A DNA stretch of 64,000 nt from Octadecabacter sp. SW4 (GCF_008065155.1 NZ_CP042819.1:310001-374000), one strand, 5' to 3'. Shown: positions 34,774-43,774, counted from the stretch's first letter. A program made the numbers and translations. Notes: a model not told the origin generated them from the sequence alone.

Positions 34774-35480
34774 TGGGTAACAAAGTAAACCCCGTCGGCA
34801 TGCGTCTTCAGGTCAACCGCACCTGGGACAGCCGCTGGTATGCAGACACCAAGGATTTTGGTGACCTGCTGCTGGAAGACATCCGCATGCGCGAGTTCAT
34901 CAAGAAGGAATGCTACCAAGCTGGCGTTTCCCGCGTGATCATCGAGCGTCCGCACAAAAAGTGCCGTGTGACCATTCACACTGCCCGCCCCGGCGTCATC
35001 ATCGGCAAGAAAGGCGCGGACATTGAAACCCTGCGCAAAAAGCTGGCCGCGATGTCCGACAGCGAGCTGCACCTCAACATCGTTGAAGTGCGCAAGCCGG
35101 AACTCGATGCGCAACTGGTTGGCGAAAGCATTGCGCAGCAGCTTGAACGCCGTGTGTCCTTCCGTCGTGCCATGAAGCGCGCCGTGCAGAATGCAATGCG
35201 GATGGGTGCCCTTGGCATCCGTGTGAACCTTGCGGGCCGTCTTGGCGGCGCGGAAATCGCGCGGACCGAATGGTATCGTGAAGGGCGCGTGCCGCTTCAC
35301 ACACTGCGTGCCGACATCGATTACGCACACGTCGAAGCGATGACTGCCTATGGCATCATCGGGATCAAGACCTGGATCTTTAAAGGCGAGATCATGGAGC
35401 ACGATCCACAGGCGCGTGACCGTAAGCAACAGGAACTCCAGGATGGCCCAACACCTCGCGGTGCTGGCGGCCGTCGCTGA
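34773..35480 (+). CDS. rpsC: 30S ribosomal protein S3
   Basis: A 235-residue mRNA-entry protein with helicase-like role. The N-terminal KH domain has the GXXG loop in [14 protein letters not shown]. The C-terminal domain has [30 protein letters not shown]. It lies 15 nt before rplP. Confidence 0.98.
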   Translation: MGNKVNPVGMRLQVNRTWDSRWYADTKDFGDLLLEDIRMREFIKKECYQAGVSRVIIERPHKKCRVTIHTARPGVIIGKKGADIETLRKKLAAMSDSELHLNIVEVRKPELDAQLVGESIAQQLERRVSFRRAMKRAVQNAMRMGALGIRVNLAGRLGGAEIARTEWYREGRVPLHTLRADIDYAHVEAMTAYGIIGIKTWIFKGEIMEHDPQARDRKQQELQDGPTPRGAGGRR

Positions 35481-35495
35481 TCGGAGGACTAGGAT

Positions 35496-35909
35496 ATGCT
35501 GCAACCAAAACGCACCAAATTCCGCAAGATGCACAAGGGCCGGATCAAGGGTCAGGCCAAAGGTGGGTCCGATCTGAACTTTGGCACTTACGGCCTCAAG
35601 GCGGTTGAACCTGAACGTGTGACCGCGCGCCAGATCGAAGCCGCCCGCCGTGCCATGACGCGCCACATGAAGCGTCAGGGCCGTGTCTGGATCCGTATTT
35701 TTCCAGACCTGCCTGTTACCTCCAAGCCCATCGAAGTGCGTATGGGTAAGGGTAAAGGCTCGGTCGATTTCTGGGCCTGCAAGGTCAAGCCAGGACGCGT
35801 GATGTTCGAGATCGACGGTGTCAGCGAAGTTGTCGCCCGCGAGGCACTGCGCCTTGCCGCGATGAAGCTGCCGGTCAAGACACGCACAATCGTCCGCGAG
35901 GATTGGTAA
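35496..35909 (+). CDS. rplP: 50S ribosomal protein L16
   Basis: A 137-residue protein at the A-site side of the 50S. It starts [16 protein letters not shown] and contains [25 protein letters not shown] and [13 protein letters not shown]. In the usual S10 order rpmC follows at once. Here two palindromes, a terminator and five foreign genes come first. Confidence 0.97.
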   Translation: MLQPKRTKFRKMHKGRIKGQAKGGSDLNFGTYGLKAVEPERVTARQIEAARRAMTRHMKRQGRVWIRIFPDLPVTSKPIEVRMGKGKGSVDFWACKVKPGRVMFEIDGVSEVVAREALRLAAMKLPVKTRTIVREDW

Positions 35910-35912
35910 TCA

Positions 35913-35939
35913 GGTAAGTGGGTCGAAACCCACCTTACC
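35913..35939. repeat. Dispersed palindrome after rplP (first)
   Basis: GGTAAGTGGGT and ACCCACCTTACC form near-perfect arms with a one-base bulge. It starts 4 nt after the rplP stop. Confidence 0.7.
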
Positions 35940-35952
35940 GACAGACCGTAAA

Positions 35953-35969
35953 GTGGGTCTTGAACCCAC
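35953..35969. repeat. Dispersed palindrome after rplP (second)
   Basis: GTGGGT and ACCCAC flank CTTGA. It pairs with the member at 35913, 14 nt away, as also seen in the rplL-rpoB and fusA-tuf2 gaps. Confidence 0.65.
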
Positions 35970-35980
35970 CGGCGAAATAG

Positions 35981-36014
35981 GAAACCCCCGTCGAGAAATC
36001 GGCGGGGGTTTTCG
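35981..36014 (+). terminator. Intrinsic terminator after rplP
   Basis: AAACCCCCGTCG pairs with the GGCGGGGGTTTT side around an AGAAATC loop, and the T run continues to 36011 or beyond. It ends the rplB-rplP unit. Confidence 0.85.
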
Positions 36015-36075
36015 TTTAAGGGCTGACGGTATTGTTCGCGACGTCACGCGGGTTACTTGCCGACGCGGCACCGCC

Positions 36076-36495
36076 TTACTGCAGCGCCAAGCGTAACTCA
36101 GCCATCAACCCGTCGCGATCTGTCTTGATCCGGTGCAACAGATCGTCGGGCGCCCCCGCGATCAATGCGGCGCCTTCGGGGTAGCGGTCATATTTCGCAC
36201 TCCACGCGATCATTTCCAGAATGACCGGCAGCATATCCGCGCCCTTTTCTGTCATCTTATAGGCCTTGCGGGGCGAGTTTGGGCGCGCGGGCACTTTGGC
36301 GATCATGCCGGCCGCCTCAAGCTTCCCAAGCCGGTCGGCCAGAATATTCGTTGAAATCTTCTCGTGGGATTTCAGGAAGTCGCCATAGGTCCGTTTGCCA
36401 CGAAAAAGCATGTCGCGCAGGACCAATAAGCTCCACCTGTCGCCGATCACATCAAGCGCAAAGACGACAGGGCATTTTCCACTCACTTCAGTCAT
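36076..36495 (-). CDS. HxlR-type winged-helix regulator (second)
   Basis: A 139-residue regulator with the conserved cysteine in GKCPVVFALDVIGDRWSLLVLRDMLF. Its recognition region is ISTNILADRLGKLEAAGMI and its wing is NSPRKAYKMTEKG. The C-terminal extension (about residues 105-139) is longer than in the HxlR protein at 21549. It is divergent from a small membrane protein gene. Two matching TTTGCTTG-N6-GCAAG sites lie between them and are its probable operators. Confidence 0.85.
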   Translation of the reverse strand: MTEVSGKCPVVFALDVIGDRWSLLVLRDMLFRGKRTYGDFLKSHEKISTNILADRLGKLEAAGMIAKVPARPNSPRKAYKMTEKGADMLPVILEMIAWSAKYDRYPEGAALIAGAPDDLLHRIKTDRDGLMAELRLALQ

Positions 36496-36516
36496 ACCTA
36501 GCCAATGCCGAACTTA

Positions 36517-36535
36517 CTTGCAAAAAACAAGCAAA
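36517..36535. promoter_or_regulatory. Candidate HxlR operator, site 1
   Basis: On the minus strand this reads TTTGCTTG, six T residues, then GCAAG. The same 8 + 6 + 5 build occurs at site 2. It lies 22 nt upstream of the HxlR start. Confidence 0.55.
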
Positions 36536-36550
36536 TTCGGCAAAGTCACA

Positions 36551-36572
36551 TTTGCTTGCATTTCGCAAGCAA
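36551..36572. promoter_or_regulatory. Candidate HxlR operator, site 2
   Basis: TTGCTTGC and GCAAGCAA are perfect 8-bp arms around ATTTC (36552-36572). It lies 12 nt before the start of the membrane protein gene and close to its ribosome site, so binding there could block expression. Confidence 0.6.
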
Positions 36573-36584
36573 TGGAGGTTCACA

Positions 36585-37022
36585 ATGCGCAGTCTCATTC
36601 TTCTTCTGACACTCATGCTTTCGGGACGCATGATGACCCTGGCGTTCATTCATCGGGCTGGCAGAGGCGGTATTGGCGATCCGCCCATCGCCTGGCTCAT
36701 GCCTCTGATCGGGGATGCGGTGATCGGAGTCAGCGGGCTCTTGGTTGCCTATCTACTTGCAAAACGCGCGGGCCTTTGGGTTTGGACCGCGGCGCTGATC
36801 TGGAACGCGCTTGGGATATGGGACGCGATGTCAGCCTATATCGTGCACCTGACCACGCCCTGGCCCGCGTTCTTTATGATCCAGGCGTTCGGTGGTGCGA
36901 TGTTCTTTATAGCTGCCGCGATGCATGCGATCCTTATCACTTTGTTACTGCGCGCATCTGTTATGCAGCACTACTTTGGCGCTGATCCAAGGCCGACAAT
37001 CACCCCGCCGGTGAGGCAGTAA
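36585..37022 (+). CDS. Small membrane protein of unknown function
   Basis: A 145-residue protein with about four hydrophobic segments (about 1-22, 38-58, 65-85 and 96-122). ATG 36585 has GGAGG 7-11 nt upstream. No family is recognised. Its divergent position next to an HxlR gene, across two operator-like repeats, suggests it is the regulator's target. That could be a drug- or redox-response function, but no motif proves it. It converges on the nuclease gene with a palindrome between. Confidence 0.65.
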   Translation: MRSLILLLTLMLSGRMMTLAFIHRAGRGGIGDPPIAWLMPLIGDAVIGVSGLLVAYLLAKRAGLWVWTAALIWNALGIWDAMSAYIVHLTTPWPAFFMIQAFGGAMFFIAAAMHAILITLLLRASVMQHYFGADPRPTITPPVRQ

Positions 37023-37041
37023 GGTGGGTTTGTAACCCACC
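37023..37041. repeat. Dispersed palindrome between convergent genes
   Basis: GGTGGGTT and AACCCACC flank TGT. It begins immediately after the membrane protein stop and ends 5 nt before the nuclease stop, so it lies in the only gap between two convergent genes. Confidence 0.75.
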
Positions 37042-37046
37042 CGTCC

Positions 37047-37676
37047 CTAGCGACGCTGTTTCAGCCCATAAAACTTCAGCCGTTGCCGCACCCCCTCCGG
37101 CTCCAGATGCAAATACTTCCCCTTGGAATAATAGCTACCGTCCAACGCCAGCCCCGCCTTGATCAGTTCTGCGCCTATGTCAGTGCCGTCGGGCAGATAG
37201 CAGGTGCCAACAAGCCGGTCATATGATGTCTCGCCCGTAAGGTCGACGTGGATCGTTTTGCCCTTGCAGATATTGACCATCGCCCATTTGGATTTGCGCC
37301 CCCAGGGTTCGTCCAGTTCCGGTGCGTCAATCCCGGCCAGACGTATCTTGATGCGGTCAATTGCAATTGTATCACCGTCAATAACCCACGCGCGGCCAAC
37401 CAGTTTGCGGGAAGCGGGTATCGGAGGCGGTGGCGGATGATCGGGCCGTTCGGACAGGCGGTGGGCTGCCCGGGCCTTTTCCTGCCGCGCACGAACCAGG
37501 CGCGAGCCCTCGTTGGGGCGGGTGACTGGTGGAAGATTTCTGCCGGTTCCGAGAGAACGGACCGTCGGTTCGCGACGATAATTGCTGTGCCGCTTTCCTC
37601 TGCGGCGCGGGGTCGAAGCCCCAACCAGGTAGGCAATAATTGCGCCAAGCACGACAGCGACGACGATAACTTCCAT
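37047..37676 (-). CDS. Membrane-anchored thermonuclease (SNase-like)
   Basis: A 209-residue protein with one N-terminal membrane span (about residues 2-19), a basic/proline-rich linker and a C-terminal staphylococcal nuclease fold. VIDGDTIAI, IKIRLAGIDAPELDEPWG and ELIKAGLAL are the SNase marks. The Arg and Asp residues of the calcium-dependent site appear to be present. It would act outside the inner membrane. ATG 37676 is used; a GTG two codons earlier is the alternative. Confidence 0.75.
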   Translation of the reverse strand: MEVIVVAVVLGAIIAYLVGASTPRRRGKRHSNYRREPTVRSLGTGRNLPPVTRPNEGSRLVRARQEKARAAHRLSERPDHPPPPPIPASRKLVGRAWVIDGDTIAIDRIKIRLAGIDAPELDEPWGRKSKWAMVNICKGKTIHVDLTGETSYDRLVGTCYLPDGTDIGAELIKAGLALDGSYYSKGKYLHLEPEGVRQRLKFYGLKQRR

Positions 37677-37766
37677 TGGCACCGCACACTAACGTTCATT
37701 TTCCCCATGCTTGCAAATCGCGGAATGTGTGACAAACCTTGCGCGAATGATCGTGCAGCAGGGGCC

Positions 37767-38447
37767 TTACCCCTCAACGCTCCAGATCCGCGCCATCCCG
37801 TCTTCAAACCGCGCCCATGTCATTGTCGCGCGATTGCCAGCCAGCCCTTCGTAATAGGACGATCCATCGGGCAAGGGCAGTCCGGCCCAGATGCGGGCGA
37901 GGCTATGCATGAAATCGACCCGCGCAAGTGTCCCGGCCTGAAACTGTTGCAATCCGGCGTCCTCTAACAAGATCACTGCCAGCCGGTCTTGCACCTCCGG
38001 GGAAAAGGGCGTGTCAGGCCCCATCCCTTGACCATCAGCTAGTCGTCGCAGGGTGCTGGGAATGAACTGATATCGCCCTATGGCGTGGGGTTGACCGGGC
38101 GTGGCATCGATCCACGCATAAATCTCGGCCAAAGTCAGCCGGGTCGGTGGGGCAGATGGTGGGACGCGCGCGCCGTATTGCACCGCGTCATAGCCTGCGG
38201 GGCCAGCCTCGGCCTGCGCGATCAACGACAGCAGTTGTGCCGTGGGCGAACTGCGTGGACCAGGCGGCACCACGACACGCGCTTGCACGGGGGCGAACAT
38301 GCCCGTGTTGGCGCCTAAAAACAGACTGGATGCGGCAGCGGGTTGCACGGCACCGCGCGCACCCGTCGGGAAAAGCGACCCAACCTCGGCCTGCGCTGCG
38401 CCGCCAAGGCACAGCAGGCATACCACCCAGAAAATCCGCAACGCCAT
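37767..38447 (-). CDS. Secreted lysozyme-like (GH104-like) peptidoglycan hydrolase
   Basis: A 226-residue protein with a signal peptide (cleavage likely after AQA, residue 20) and AAAGGGG upstream of ATG 38447. The C-terminal half resembles lambda-endolysin-type muramidases. LLSLIAQAEAGPAGYDAVQYGA carries the probable catalytic Glu, followed by HAIGRYQFIPSTLRRLA and FSPEVQDRLAVILLEDAG. It would cleave peptidoglycan in the periplasm. The middle is Pro/Ala-rich. It runs the same way as the nuclease gene. Confidence 0.6.
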   Translation of the reverse strand: MALRIFWVVCLLCLGGAAQAEVGSLFPTGARGAVQPAAASSLFLGANTGMFAPVQARVVVPPGPRSSPTAQLLSLIAQAEAGPAGYDAVQYGARVPPSAPPTRLTLAEIYAWIDATPGQPHAIGRYQFIPSTLRRLADGQGMGPDTPFSPEVQDRLAVILLEDAGLQQFQAGTLARVDFMHSLARIWAGLPLPDGSSYYEGLAGNRATMTWARFEDGMARIWSVEG

Positions 38448-38558
38448 TCTGGCCCCTTTGCATCAATAACGGGGCGACTATGGCGCGCAAATCGTTGACA
38501 GAAGGTTTGGGGCGTTGATGAAAACCGCGCAAATTTTACCGAAACGGCTCGTAAGGTG

Positions 38559-39179
38559 CTATTCCCAGCGGTAATTGAAGCTCACCGAAATCCGGTCGTC
38601 CTCACTCAAATTCATCGGCACCTCGTGGCGCAGCCAGCTTTCCCAAAGCAGCACATCACCCACGGCGGGCGCCACATAGATGAACTGGCGCATTTCTTCA
38701 CGCGCGTCTTTCAGGCGGGCAGGGGCGGCCATCATCATCTGGCTGCGCGGGTCTTCGAGTTTCAGTGCGCTCGCGCCTTCGGGCATGGCCACATAGGTGG
38801 TGCCGCTGACCACGGAATGCGGGTGGATGTGGCTGGTGTGAATACCGCCTTCGGGCAGGATATTGATCCACAGGTCCTCAAGCACCAGCTTGCGCCCGTC
38901 CAGATCAAATTCCGCGTCCTTGGCGAATGCCGCCACGTGGGCATCAAGCGATTTCACCAGATCGGCAAAAATCGGAAAGCGCCAAGGTAGATCAGTGAGG
39001 GACGCATAGGATGTATAACCGGCATAACCATTCGCCTCGCACCATTCCTGCCCGGCCTCGTCATCCTCGGCAATGGAATAGCAGGACGCCTCCATCTCAG
39101 CAGGGTCAATCGGTGCGCCGTGCTCGGAGAGGGCGGCGTGGTAAAGGCGGGTCACGAAGAGGGATTTGATTTGGGTCAT
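38559..39179 (-). CDS. Putative 2-oxoglutarate/Fe(II) oxygenase (TIGR02466-like)
   Basis: A 206-residue protein with features of the TIGR02466 oxygenase family. HTSHIHPHS at 114-122 supplies the HxH/D-type iron ligands, followed by SGTTYVAMPEG. The C-terminal LLWESWLRHEVPMNLSEDDRISVSFNY gives the distal histidine and the 2-oxoglutarate Arg/Ser. Its substrate is unknown. I chose ATG 39179 (MTQIKSLFVTRLY) over a longer frame to 39227. It is divergent from the rpmC series. Confidence 0.75.
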   Translation of the reverse strand: MTQIKSLFVTRLYHAALSEHGAPIDPAEMEASCYSIAEDDEAGQEWCEANGYAGYTSYASLTDLPWRFPIFADLVKSLDAHVAAFAKDAEFDLDGRKLVLEDLWINILPEGGIHTSHIHPHSVVSGTTYVAMPEGASALKLEDPRSQMMMAAPARLKDAREEMRQFIYVAPAVGDVLLWESWLRHEVPMNLSEDDRISVSFNYRWE

Positions 39180-39338
39180 GGGGTCTGATAGCGCATGAAA
39201 CTGACGGTGGCGAGTAGAGGGTTGCATTGCCCAAGCGCAGCTTGGGTCGCGTCCGAACCGCCGCCACGGGACGGGCGCTTGGCACCTGCCCGTCGGTTCT
39301 GGTGCGTTATAGTGGCAAAACCCGGTTAAACATCACCC

Positions 39339-39367
39339 TTGCCAACACCCCTTCACCCCCCTATACG
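39339..39367 (+). promoter_or_regulatory. Promoter for rpmC onward (spc segment)
   Basis: TTGCCA (39339-39344) and TATACG (39362-39367) are separated by 17 nt, with CACCCCCC before the -10. It restarts ribosomal gene transcription after the five-gene insertion. The predicted leader is about 73 nt. Confidence 0.7.
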
Positions 39368-39446
39368 GCGCACTTCTACCCCCTCCATCGGGATTCGGGT
39401 GACGCTTTCGCGCGGCCTGCCGGTGATGTTGAAAAGGAAATATGGC

Positions 39447-39653
39447 ATGAAAGCCAATGAACTGCGTGACAAGACGCCCGATCAGCTTCGGGAAGAGCTT
39501 GCCAATCTGAAAAAAGAAGCCTTCAACCTGCGTTTTCAGCAGGCAACCGGCGCGATCGAAAACTCGTCGCAGATGCGCAAGGCGCGTCGCAATGCGGCCC
39601 GTGTCAAAACCATTCTGAACGAAAAAGCGGCCGCCGCCGCCAAGGAGGCTTAA
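39447..39653 (+). CDS. rpmC: 50S ribosomal protein L29
   Basis: A 68-residue protein near the tunnel exit. ATG 39447 ([18 protein letters not shown]) follows AAAAGG; the longer frame is non-coding promoter sequence. [29 protein letters not shown] is typical. It is displaced from rplP but still followed directly by rpsQ. Confidence 0.96.
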   Translation: MKANELRDKTPDQLREELANLKKEAFNLRFQQATGAIENSSQMRKARRNAARVKTILNEKAAAAAKEA

Positions 39654-39656
39654 TCA

Positions 39657-39884
39657 ATGCCTAAGCGTATCCTGTCCGGTGTCGTCACCAGCAACCAGAA
39701 CGAACAGACCGTCACCGTGTCTGTTGAACGTCGTTTCAAGCACCCGCTGCTGCACAAGACTGTCCGTAAGTCCAAGAAGTATCGCGCGCACGACGAAAAG
39801 AACGCCGTCAACGTTGGCGACACAGTCCGCATTCAGGAATGTGCCCCCAAGTCGAAAACCAAACGCTGGGAAGTCATCGCCTAA
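39657..39884 (+). CDS. rpsQ: 30S ribosomal protein S17
   Basis: A 75-residue primary 16S-binding protein. [35 protein letters not shown] and [17 protein letters not shown] are conserved. It lies 3 nt after rpmC. A 70-nt gap with a hairpin (TGGGGCC / GGTCCCCA) precedes rplN. Confidence 0.97.
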   Translation: MPKRILSGVVTSNQNEQTVTVSVERRFKHPLLHKTVRKSKKYRAHDEKNAVNVGDTVRIQECAPKSKTKRWEVIA

Positions 39885-39954
39885 CAGCGCGACTGTCCAG
39901 TTCAAGTGAAACCCTGGGGCCGAACATTGGTCCCCAAAGGTCCGGAGAAAACAA

Positions 39955-40323
39955 ATGATCCAGATGCAGACCAACCTGGATGTTGCTGACAACAGCGGCG
40001 CGCGCCGTGTTCAGTGCATCAAGGTTCTCGGCGGTTCGCACCGCCGGTATGCGTCGGTTGGTGATATCATCGTCGTTTCGGTGAAAGAAGCCATCCCACG
40101 CGGCCGTGTGAAGAAGGGTGATGTCCGCAAGGCCGTCGTCGTTCGCACCGCCAAAGAAGTTCGTCGTGATGACGGCACAGCAATCCGTTTCGATAGCAAC
40201 GCTGCTGTGATCCTCAACAACAACAACGAGCCGATCGGCACCCGTATCTTCGGGCCGGTCGTGCGCGAATTGCGCGGCAAGAACTTCATGAAGATTATCT
40301 CGCTCGCTCCGGAGGTGCTCTGA
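39955..40323 (+). CDS. rplN: 50S ribosomal protein L14
   Basis: A 122-residue interface protein. It starts [28 protein letters not shown], with [26 protein letters not shown] at the end. Its stop overlaps the start of rplX by 1 nt. Confidence 0.98.
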   Translation: MIQMQTNLDVADNSGARRVQCIKVLGGSHRRYASVGDIIVVSVKEAIPRGRVKKGDVRKAVVVRTAKEVRRDDGTAIRFDSNAAVILNNNNEPIGTRIFGPVVRELRGKNFMKIISLAPEVL

Positions 40324-40628
40324 TGGCTGCGAAACTCAAAAAAGGTGACAAGGTCATCGTGCTGGCCGGCAAGGACAGGGGCAAGACAGGCGAAATTTCG
40401 TCTGTGAACCCCCAGACCGGCAAGGCAGTTGTTTCGGGCGTGAACATCGCGATCCGTCACACCAAGCAATCCCAGACCGATCAGGGTGGTCGCGTGCCTC
40501 AGGCAATGCCGATCCAGCTGTCCAATCTGGCAATCGTTGACAAGAACGGCAAGGCGACCCGCGTCGGCTTCAAGATGGACGGCGACACGAAGGTCCGTTT
40601 TGCCAAGACAACAGGGGATGTGATCTGA
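40323..40628 (+). CDS. rplX: 50S ribosomal protein L24
   Basis: A 101-residue assembly initiator protein. The KOW motif [20 protein letters not shown] is at the N-terminus, and [18 protein letters not shown] follows. It overlaps rplN and rplE by 1 nt each, indicating translational coupling. Confidence 0.98.
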   Translation: MAAKLKKGDKVIVLAGKDRGKTGEISSVNPQTGKAVVSGVNIAIRHTKQSQTDQGGRVPQAMPIQLSNLAIVDKNGKATRVGFKMDGDTKVRFAKTTGDVI

Positions 40629-41191
40629 TGCTTGATACCGCAACCTACACCCCGCGTCTGAAGACCGTTTTCAAGGACAGCATCAAAGCTGCCATGAAAG
40701 AGGAATTCGGCTATAAGAACGACATGCAGATCCCGCGTCTGGACAAGATTGTCCTGAACATCGGCGCAGGTGCTGAAAGCGTGAAGGACTCCAAAAAGGC
40801 CAAGTCGGCTCAGGAAGACCTGACTGCAATCGCCGGTCAGATGGCCGTCATCACCAAGGCAAAGAAATCCATCGCTGGTTTCCGCGTCCGTGAAGACATG
40901 CCACTGGGTGCCAAGGTGACCCTGCGTGGTGACCGCATGTATGACTTCCTTGATCGTCTGATCACCGTCGCAATGCCCCGTATCCGTGACTTCCGCGGTG
41001 TGCCGGGCAAATCGTTCGATGGTCGTGGCAACTATGCTATGGGCATGAAGGAACACATCGTCTTCCCCGAAATCAACTTTGATAAAGTTGATGAGAACTG
41101 GGGCCTCGATATCGTCATCTGCACAACGGCCCAGACCGATGCAGAAGCCAAAGCGCTGTTGAAGCATTTCAACATGCCGTTCAACAGCTAA
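40628..41191 (+). CDS. rplE: 50S ribosomal protein L5
   Basis: A 187-residue 5S rRNA-binding protein. [47 protein letters not shown] and [18 protein letters not shown] are the conserved blocks. It lies 13 nt before rpsN. Confidence 0.98.
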   Translation: MLDTATYTPRLKTVFKDSIKAAMKEEFGYKNDMQIPRLDKIVLNIGAGAESVKDSKKAKSAQEDLTAIAGQMAVITKAKKSIAGFRVREDMPLGAKVTLRGDRMYDFLDRLITVAMPRIRDFRGVPGKSFDGRGNYAMGMKEHIVFPEINFDKVDENWGLDIVICTTAQTDAEAKALLKHFNMPFNS

Positions 41192-41204
41192 GGGATCAGA
41201 AACC

Positions 41205-41510
41205 ATGGCTAAGAAATCAATGATCGCACGCGAAAAGAAGCGCGAAAAGCTGGTAGCGAAATACGCCGCCAAGCGCGCCGCTTTGAAAGAAATCGCGAAA
41301 GATGAAAGCAAGACAATGGAAGAGCGGTTCACCGCCCGCCTGAAGCTTGCAAAACTGCCGCGGAATTCCTCTGCGGTGCGTCTGCACAACCGCTGTCAGC
41401 TGACGGGGCGTCCACACGCCTATTACCGCAAGCTCAAAGTCAGCCGGATCGCGCTGCGGGACCTTGGCTCGAATGGCCAGATCCCCGGCATGGTCAAGTC
41501 AAGCTGGTAA
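41205..41510 (+). CDS. rpsN: 30S ribosomal protein S14 (zinc-free form)
   Basis: A 101-residue head protein of the long type, without the CXXC pairs of zinc-binding S14. It starts [16 protein letters not shown]. The rRNA-contact block [25 protein letters not shown] and the C-terminal IPGMVKSSW are present. Confidence 0.97.
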   Translation: MAKKSMIAREKKREKLVAKYAAKRAALKEIAKDESKTMEERFTARLKLAKLPRNSSAVRLHNRCQLTGRPHAYYRKLKVSRIALRDLGSNGQIPGMVKSSW

Positions 41511-41524
41511 GGGAGATCAGATAA

Positions 41525-41917
41525 ATGAACGATCCTATCGGTGATATGCTGACCCGCATCCGCAACGGTCAAATGCGTGGCAAGTCCACGGTGGCGACCC
41601 CTGCATCCAAGCTGCGTGCTTGGGTTCTGGATGTGCTGGCAGACGAAGGCTATATCCGCGGCTACGAAAGCAGCACGGACGTCAACGGCCACCCGGCCTT
41701 TGAAATCAGCCTCAAGTATTATGAAGGCACCCCTGTCATTCGCGAACTCAAGCGGGTCTCCAAACCCGGCCGTCGCGTTTACATGGGCGTCAATGACATT
41801 CCACAGGTCCGTCAGGGTCTGGGTGTGTCGATTGTCTCCACCTCGAAGGGTGTGATGTCGGATGCAAACGCGCGGGCGGCCAAAGTTGGCGGCGAAGTGC
41901 TTTGCACAATCTTCTAA
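41525..41917 (+). CDS. rpsH: 30S ribosomal protein S8
   Basis: A 130-residue central 16S binder, the spc operon repressor in E. coli. [16 protein letters not shown] opens it. [33 protein letters not shown] closes it with the conserved STSKG loop. It lies 10 nt before rplF. Confidence 0.98.
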   Translation: MNDPIGDMLTRIRNGQMRGKSTVATPASKLRAWVLDVLADEGYIRGYESSTDVNGHPAFEISLKYYEGTPVIRELKRVSKPGRRVYMGVNDIPQVRQGLGVSIVSTSKGVMSDANARAAKVGGEVLCTIF

Positions 41918-41927
41918 GGAGAGCGTA

Positions 41928-42461
41928 ATGTCTCGTATTGGCAAAAAGCCGGTCGATCTGCCCTCCGGGGTTGAGGCGAAAGTCTCCGGCCAGACCATCG
42001 AAGTCAAAGGCCCCAAGGGCACCCGTAGCTTTACCGCAACGGACGACGTCACAATCACTGTCGCTGACGGTGCGGTGAGCGTTGATCCGCGCGGCAAATC
42101 CAAGCGCGCGCGCCAGCAGTGGGGCATGTCCCGCACGATGGTCAGCAACCTTGTGACGGGTGTGTCCGACGGCTTTAAGAAAGAGCTCGAGATCAACGGT
42201 GTGGGGTATCGCGCACAGATGCAGGGCAACACCCTGAAGCTGTCGCTTGGCTATTCCCACGAGGTCAACTTTGAGGTGCCTGACGGCGTGACCGTCACCG
42301 CCCCCAAGCAGACCCAGGTGATCGTGGAAGGTATCGACCAACAGCTTGTTGGCCAGGTAGCGGCAAATATCCGCGAATGGCGCAAGCCCGAGCCCTACAA
42401 GGGCAAAGGCATCAAGTATGTGGACGAATACATCTTCCGCAAAGAAGGCAAGAAGAAGTAA
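41928..42461 (+). CDS. rplF: 50S ribosomal protein L6
   Basis: A 177-residue protein near the factor-binding site. I chose ATG 41928 ([14 protein letters not shown]); the longer frame overlaps rpsH. The C-terminal domain has [23 protein letters not shown] and [13 protein letters not shown]. Confidence 0.97.
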   Translation: MSRIGKKPVDLPSGVEAKVSGQTIEVKGPKGTRSFTATDDVTITVADGAVSVDPRGKSKRARQQWGMSRTMVSNLVTGVSDGFKKELEINGVGYRAQMQGNTLKLSLGYSHEVNFEVPDGVTVTAPKQTQVIVEGIDQQLVGQVAANIREWRKPEPYKGKGIKYVDEYIFRKEGKKK

Positions 42462-42472
42462 GGAACGCACAG

Positions 42473-42832
42473 ATGGCAAACACGAAAAGACAGTTGTTCA
42501 TCAAACGCCGCATGCGCGTTCGGAACAAACTTCGCAAGGTGAACGCCGGGCGTCCTCGCCTGTCGGTCCACCGTTCAAGCAAGAATATCAGCGTGCAGCT
42601 GATCGACGATGTGAGTGGCGTCACACTCGCCTCGGCCTCCTCTCTCGAGAAGGCACTGGGCGTGGTTGGCAAGAACAACGTCGAAGCGGCGACCAAGGTC
42701 GGCGCTGCAATCGCGGAACGTGCGAAAAAGGCCGGTGTATCCGAAGCCTATTTCGACCGTGGCGGTTTCCTCTTTCACGGGAAGGTCAAGGCTCTGGCCG
42801 AAGCTGCCCGCGAAGGTGGTTTGAAGATCTAA
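42473..42832 (+). CDS. rplR: 50S ribosomal protein L18
   Basis: A 119-residue 5S rRNA-binding protein. ATG 42473 ([20 protein letters not shown]) follows [26 protein letters not shown] and [24 protein letters not shown] are conserved. A palindrome starts 3 nt after its stop. Confidence 0.97.
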   Translation: MANTKRQLFIKRRMRVRNKLRKVNAGRPRLSVHRSSKNISVQLIDDVSGVTLASASSLEKALGVVGKNNVEAATKVGAAIAERAKKAGVSEAYFDRGGFLFHGKVKALAEAAREGGLKI

Positions 42833-42834
42833 AG

Positions 42835-42862
42835 GGTAACGTGGGTCAAGACCCACCTTACC
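42835..42862. repeat. Dispersed palindrome, rplR-rpsE gap
   Basis: GGTAACGTGGGTC and GACCCACCTTACC are 13-nt arms with one mismatch, separated by AA. It starts 3 nt after the rplR stop. Confidence 0.8.
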
Positions 42863-42965
42863 ACTCTGCGAGGGGCGGCAACGCCCCTCCGATGATCCGG
42901 GCCCCGGACCTCGGGGCACCGCGATTGAAACAACCGGCGCAAGCCACCAAATCTAGGAGGGCCAC

Positions 42966-43538
42966 ATGGCTCGTGATCCACAACAACGCGGGAACCGTCG
43001 TGACCGCGACGAGACCCCAGAATTCGCCGATCGCCTTGTTGCGATCAACCGTGTGTCCAAGACCGTCAAGGGTGGTAAGCGTTTCGGCTTTGCCGCGCTT
43101 GTCGTTGTGGGCGACCAGAAAGGCCGCGTCGGGTTTGGCAAGGGCAAAGCCAAGGAAGTGCCCGAAGCGATCCGCAAGGCCACCGAAGCAGCCAAGCGCA
43201 ACATGATCCGCGTGCCCCTGCGCGAGGGCCGCACCCTGCACCACGACATGAACGGCCGTCATGGCGCTGGCAAGGTCGTGATGCGCACAGCCCCGGAAGG
43301 GACCGGGATCATCGCCGGTGGTCCAATGCGTGCCGTGTTCGAAATGCTGGGCGTCAAGGACGTTGTGTCGAAATCCATCGGTTCGCAGAACCCCTACAAC
43401 ATGATCCGGGCAACACTGGACGGGCTGGCCAAAGAAACATCACCCCGCTCGGTCGCGCAGCGTCGTGGCAAGAAGGTCGCTGACATTCTTGGTAACAAGA
43501 CCGAAGAAGCCCCCGCGGCCGAAGCGGCAGAAGCGTAA
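42966..43538 (+). CDS. rpsE: 30S ribosomal protein S5
   Basis: A 190-residue protein of the mRNA entry channel. [34 protein letters not shown] is the double-stranded RNA-binding fold. The second domain has [30 protein letters not shown] short acidic Ala/Glu tail ends it. The 133-nt gap before it holds a palindrome and a strong AGGAGGG site at 42955. Confidence 0.97.
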   Translation: MARDPQQRGNRRDRDETPEFADRLVAINRVSKTVKGGKRFGFAALVVVGDQKGRVGFGKGKAKEVPEAIRKATEAAKRNMIRVPLREGRTLHHDMNGRHGAGKVVMRTAPEGTGIIAGGPMRAVFEMLGVKDVVSKSIGSQNPYNMIRATLDGLAKETSPRSVAQRRGKKVADILGNKTEEAPAAEAAEA

Positions 43539-43550
43539 GGAACCGGAACA

Positions 43551-43739
43551 ATGGCAAAAACGATCGTCGTCAAACAGATCGGCTCTCCGATCCGTCGCCC
43601 CGCCAAGCAGCGCGCAACGCTGGTTGGCCTTGGCCTGAACAAGATGCACCGCACCCGCGAGCTGGAAGACACCCCTTCCGTGCGCGGCATGGTCGAGAGC
43701 ATCCCCCACATGGTGAAAATCATCGAAGAAAAGGGGTAA
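43551..43739 (+). CDS. rpmD: 50S ribosomal protein L30
   Basis: A 62-residue protein with the usual [30 protein letters not shown] and the C-terminal [10 protein letters not shown]. It lies 12 nt after rpsE. Its TAA stop forms part of a palindrome, and a terminator follows; in the usual order rplO would follow directly. Confidence 0.96.
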   Translation: MAKTIVVKQIGSPIRRPAKQRATLVGLGLNKMHRTRELEDTPSVRGMVESIPHMVKIIEEKG

Positions 43740-43761
43740 GGTGGGTCAAGACCCACGTTAC
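43736..43761. repeat. Dispersed palindrome overlapping the rpmD stop
   Basis: GTAAGGTGGGTC and GACCCACGTTAC are 12-nt arms with one mismatch, separated by AA. The TAA inside the left arm is the rpmD stop codon. Confidence 0.8.
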
Positions 43762-43774
43762 GTTTGAAATCCAG

